Assembly (NCBI GenBank): GCA_037954235.1
Contig: JBBMOA010000004.1
Location: forward strand, 15,000,601 to 15,064,600
Direction of reading: 5' to 3'
Length of the DNA stretch: 64,000 nt
DNA from: Aulostomus chinensis
Taxonomy: Eukaryota; Chordata; Actinopteri; Syngnathiformes; Aulostomidae
Within the stretch, counting starts at the first letter, position 1, and each line of letters begins with the position of its first letter. The translations under genes and the position numbers were made by a program. Below, piece after piece: positions 59,507 through 64,000 of this stretch. A model generated the notes under the pieces. That model ran no database searches. It was not told the origin of the DNA and saw only the letters and a program-made list of their open reading frames with translations.

Positions 59507-60925
59507 GGAACGTCCCCCATCTACATTATGTTTGCTGAGACTGGATTAAAGAAAGAACAGAAAATAAAACAACAGAGCAAAGAAAGGAACGGGCAGGTGA
59601 TCCTGACTCGGTGAAGTCAAATCTCCACGTGGCAGGAGAAGCTGTGAAAGTGAGCCAGCGAGGTATCGTGAGGCGGCGGGATCTTGGAGAATTCCACAGG
59701 CTTCTGGGCAGCAGGAAAATTGAATTATTTATTTATTTATTTATCTATCCTTTACTGACCGAGGAAGGTCCACCTGAGATGAAGGATCTGAGAGCCGGTC
59801 AGGATTTGATTTAATGTGGCCCTTGGCACTGAGCATGTCACCGCAAAAGGAAATGAACTTTCAAACAATTTGCCACAATTCAACCCCCACGCCCCCACCC
59901 CCCAAAAAAACAACAAAAAAAAAAACAAAAAACAGATGCCGTGGACAAAGATATGTGGCTCAGCAGGAGGAGTAGGTTGTCAAGTCATCGGAGGGGTCCT
60001 GGGTCATACACTGCCCAAATGATGGGAATAAGAAAAAAAAAAAGACAGTGAAACACAAAGTGGTTTGATAAAAGGAGGACGAGAAAATAAAAAGTGTCCT
60101 AACCTCAAACTATTGGGAGACTTCAGCAGGAGCGAGATGAGTTAGGAGTGAAAAGGACTGGCGCAAAAACCTGCATGCATTAAAATCTCAGGCAATATGA
60201 GAGTGGCACGTTACGCTTTGGCAAATTATGGCCGAATACAGATTTTCCTTGATATTACAGAATTATTTATCCTTTATTTATGAAGTAAAGTGAGATACAA
60301 CATCACTTCTGTCAAGGAGTCCTGACCGCAAAAATAAGAAAACTGAAAAAGAGAATCAACAGGGGCAAGATATCTTGTGAAGAAATGCAAACAAATATTT
60401 AATGTATAATAATGTAGTCAAGGAGAGAAGTGATTTTCAGAGCCCAAACTAAAGATAAATAAATCACTAAAACAGGGAAAAGTTGGATCCATACGTGAAG
60501 TTCACCAGTAAATGATTGACATTAAAATAAACAATACAGTAAACTCATACTGAAAATGTAAATTCAAGTATTTGTGCAAAAGCTGTGCCTTTGCATTGTG
60601 AGAACGAATGCGATGTGTTTTGATGATGCCAGCAAGAGAAACTCAGTGTGCCTGTTTAGCAAAGTAAACACAGTCGACGCCCGGCCATAAATAAAGAAGT
60701 AAAAATATTTCCTCCTTTATCCAGACCCCCCCCCCCCCCCAGCATTTTCCCCTGGTTCTCAGACCCCCGCCATCTCTACTGCCAAAGCTCTATTTCCATG
60801 CTTTGTGGGATAAAGCCAGTTTAGACAATTCCTTAAATGGCCCCCTGCGGTACTGTAGAGCAAAACATATCCCAGAGATAAATGGTGACAATTTGTTCTG
60901 GCCTGATCTCTATGCCCCCCCCCCA

Positions 60926-60953
60926 CACACACACACACACACACCACAAGATG
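60926..60953. repeat. (CA)n microsatellite
   Basis: About 10 CA units after a C run. Confidence 0.93.
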
Positions 60954-61379
60954 GACCGCTGATTCTTTTTGAGGTAAAGACTCGCAGGGTAACCAGGCTT
61001 CGCACAAGAACTCTTCCTCTGGCCTACGACACCTCATTTAGAACAGTGGAGCAAACAAGGACGGAGAAGGTTTCAGGTACTCCCCAGCTGCCACTGAGTG
61101 ACCGTTTTGTGTGTGTGTGAGATAATGAAAGACAACATGAATAACTCAAGACAGGCTGTGTGTGTATTCTTACTCACTATGTGTTTGTGTAGAAAAAAAA
61201 ACAACTGACAAAGCCATTATAAGTCTCTGTGGGGGATTATGGATGCACATGAACACACACGGGCCGTACTGACGAGACCTTAGCAACTCAATCAAAGGCG
61301 TGGCAAGGCAGCGTCCTCTAGTCTCAGCCAAATACTGGAACAAATCACAGTTTCAGTGTAAACAGATCCATCTCTGTGG

Positions 61380-61382
<3 letters not shown>

Positions 61383-61416
<34 letters not shown>

Positions 61417-61456
61417 GCTGGCTCGAGGTCAACATGATGAGAGAGAGAGAGAGAAA
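61383..61456. repeat. (GT)n and (GA)n microsatellites
   Basis: GT run 61383-61415 and GA run 61439-61454. Confidence 0.93.
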
Positions 61457-61531
61457 ATGAGGAAGTGGCACCGCAGCGATGCGAGCTATGGTCATCTCTA
61501 TTTGTCAAGTCACGGTCTCGGGATGCAAAGG

Positions 61532-61560
61532 GGTGTGTGTGTGTGTGTGTGTGTGTGTGT
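61532..61560. repeat. (GT)n microsatellite
   Basis: About 14 GT units followed by CTGTCT. Confidence 0.94.
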
Positions 61561-64000
61561 CTGTCTTTGTATATATAGAGCCACCAATCCGGATCTGATA
61601 AATGGTCCAGTGAGAATTTTATGAGTTGAGATAATAACACAACATAATGAATGAACAATGAAAAAGAAGAGACAGAAGGAGGAAGCTGACACTTGCGTGA
61701 TGTGCGATCCACGTGTGATCTCGGCTATGAATAACCTCCGAGGACGACGGCCAAAGGTTCACAGCTTCTGGGCCAAGACTCTTTTGTTTGCTGGTTATAT
61801 TTTGCAGTTCGATTGGTTGAGAAATAACTGTTTTTTACTCACAAGTAGAACACTGCATTCAAGACAACTTGTTCTAGATCCTGTTCTACGGGGAACCGAA
61901 ACTTGTTCAAACGTCACTGTCAACAGTGGGCAACGTATGATTTCCATATTAAGAGGGAATTTTATATTATTATTTTCATTTCCATCACAAAACCCAGACT
62001 GAAACCACCTTTTAGTTCCATTAAGCCCTCATGTGGACTATAAAAGTAGAAATTATTAAACTTCCTGAAGTGGAAGTGAAGCTAATGGTGCTGCTAGCTT
62101 GTTGTTTGTAGCTGGCCAGTGTCACTTCACTTCTTGTTTGCACTCTGTCCTCTATCTTTATGGTGTTTTTTAACGTGGAATCTCCAATAAAAGTGGACCT
62201 TGTTGATTTCATGTTTAAGTAATTGTGGTAACCTTGTTTAGTATTATTGTTATATGGCTGCCGGTCCACTAGGTGGCGCAAGTGGGTAGTTCTCTGTTGG
62301 TGGTATGCCTGTTACAATGAAAAAAGGAGAGTAATGAGTTCGTCAGAAACAAAATAAACTCCCGTGTTCACCAAGAAGTTCTCCCGTGAGTTACTACAGC
62401 AATATAAAATTATTCAGTGGTTTCCTAAAAGCCTTCACATTTTTTTAAGCCAAACAACATGTTGATAAACTCCTCCATGTTGACTAGCAAAAACCTGCCG
62501 TTCACTTTCCTTTTCTTAACTTTTACTGGAGAGTCTACATAATAAATAAGCAAGTATCTGTTGATGTAGTCATGCCAACTGGAAAAAATACATTTAAATT
62601 ACATGCGGGCCTTTTGCTAGCAGAGTTGCTAAAAGGTAACAGGCTAGTTAATGCTCCAACTACATTTTGAATTCATATTATAGTTACACCCCCCCCCCCC
62701 CAAAAAAAACCCACTGTAGCCTTCATACAGATAAACGGGTGCAGTGCAAGTTTTGCAAACCTCTACTTGTCCTTGCATCCGTTTGATAAACCTGCATGCG
62801 TGTCGAGTTATTGGGTCCTACACTACTCTGGCTAGTTAATCAACAATGAGGGGTGAAATACGATCGTTTCAAATGATTATTAATTCGGAAAAGATGCCAC
62901 GGCAGCCTCATTAATCACACAATATAAATCACATGGTTAACAAGTGAAGATGTGAGATTTAAAAAAAAGAAGAAAAAAAAAAGAATGATTCATAGTGGAA
63001 GAGGACAGGGGTGCTGAATATGGAAATTGAGATAATAAATATTCCCTGTGAGCTGTTCAGAAACAAAAATAAGACTGGATTCTAGAAGTGAGTAACGTGG
63101 GAGAAGGCAGAAGGAGCCCTTCTACTCAATGACACTACTGTCACTTACAATTGGCCTGTTACATAATTTCGCACTTTCGCCCGTGGCTAGGGACTCAGAT
63201 GATCGTGACACACCCAAACACGAGTACACAGGAAACAGAAACAAACACTACTGTTTATGCTTTACAAGCGTGAAAAAACAAAATCCCTTCCAAAATCGTA
63301 CATCGACAAATTTCGACAACGTCTTTGTCTGCAGGCCTGCTAACATTAGCAGTGGTTGCGTGGGGTTATGCGATCTACCATCAACTATTTTGCCAAGCGA
63401 GCCAAAATATTGCCGTTTCACAGGACCTCAGAGTAAATCGAACAGGAAAACGGTCCATAATGAGTGATTAAGTTTCTGACTCAGAAAAGTAGGAAAAAAC
63501 AGTAAATCTCCCATAAATCATTGCTTATCATTTTATCACATTTATTCTCAATATTAAACTAAAATTTGTTCAACCTCCAGTCACTTAGCTCCCACGGAAA
63601 CTGCCAAGAGCCCCCTTCACACTTTGAAGACCTCTGCTCTAGGTTAGTCATCAACACATGTACTCTGAGGAGGAAATCTGGTGCGGGTACCCTGACACAC
63701 TCGATTGTCAACCAGTTCAGCACACGAGACAAAATAACAGTGGTAGCTTGCATTTGTCCCCGAGGGAGAAACCGAAAGATGTTGTACTGTGGATATGGAG
63801 ACCAATTTCTTCATTCCAGACTGCCACATTGTTCTAAATACATTTGTGTTGAGTGATCGGTGTAAATATTAATATTTTTGCACCAATATATGCTGAATAT
63901 TTCTTCAGTATGTACTCATGAAGGACAACACACCGGGAAATCTTCTATGAAACATGATGAGTGTCTTCTCTCCAGATTAGGAGCTAAATATTCACACCTA

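Larger units (their letters stand above)
58903..64000 (-). other. upstream cacna2d1 intron
   Basis: I searched for the preceding alpha2delta exons (pattern ISYQHAAVHIPTDIYEG) and found none. It holds (GT)n/(GA)n at 59411-59504, (ATTT)n-like at 59729-59745, CA/GT/GA runs at 60926-60953, 61383-61456 and 61532-61560, and poly-C tracts at 60727-60740 and 62688-62700. Confidence 0.6.

Noticed and set aside
58903..64000. Upstream cacna2d1 exons
   Set aside because: Searched the minus strand for the preceding conserved segment and signal peptide; nothing with correct splice sites was found, so they probably lie beyond the window.

Overview
The window looks like vertebrate, almost certainly teleost, nuclear DNA. 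It has small exons with canonical GT-AG splice sites, introns of about 90 bp to 4.7 kb, a very high density of CA/GT/GA microsatellites, fish-type dispersed repeats, a tRNA-derived SINE and several MITE-like inverted-repeat elements. There is no bacterial operon structure. Most long open frames are microsatellite translations or antisense shadows of exons.

All recognised coding sequence is on the minus strand. From about 58.9 kb down to 22.5 kb lie 32 exons of one gene, a voltage-gated calcium channel alpha2/delta subunit of the alpha2delta-1 type (cacna2d1; the a/b teleost co-ortholog is not decided). I joined the exons by hand. Every junction has GT..AG sites and all phases agree, giving 2732 nt (909 residues plus stop). 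In order this covers the end of the N-terminal region, the VWA domain with an intact MIDAS, the Cache-type domains, the alpha2/delta processing region, the Cys-rich delta part and a GPI-anchor C-terminus. The N-terminal ~180 residues, with signal peptide, must lie beyond 64 kb.

At the left end (2030-2093) is one more minus-strand coding exon. It has an ATG, a 21-codon signal-peptide-like stretch and a phase-1 GT donor. Its position and orientation downstream of cacna2d1, and its exon phase, match exon 1 of hgf (hepatocyte growth factor), which neighbours CACNA2D1 in human. The remaining exons would lie left of base 1. The 2.1-22.4 kb interval is then the intergenic region plus the cacna2d1 3' UTR. 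It holds repeats, a 650-bp composite MITE and some complex AT-rich blocks that resemble conserved regulatory DNA.

The most interesting structure is in the 4.75-kb intron between exons 16 and 17. Two paralogous modules sit about 2.06 kb apart. Each has a 14-15 bp intronic hairpin with one bulged base, followed 127-137 nt downstream by a candidate 9-nt in-frame microexon with an AG acceptor and a GC (GCAAGT) donor. This is the protein position where mammalian CACNA2D1 is alternatively spliced. A second candidate is an alternative last exon at 24248-24349. It has the correct phase and encodes a different Cys-plus-hydrophobic GPI-type tail. Two VWA/Cache exons also have (TG)n repeats in place of a polypyrimidine tract, and two have (CA)n repeats just downstream of their donors.
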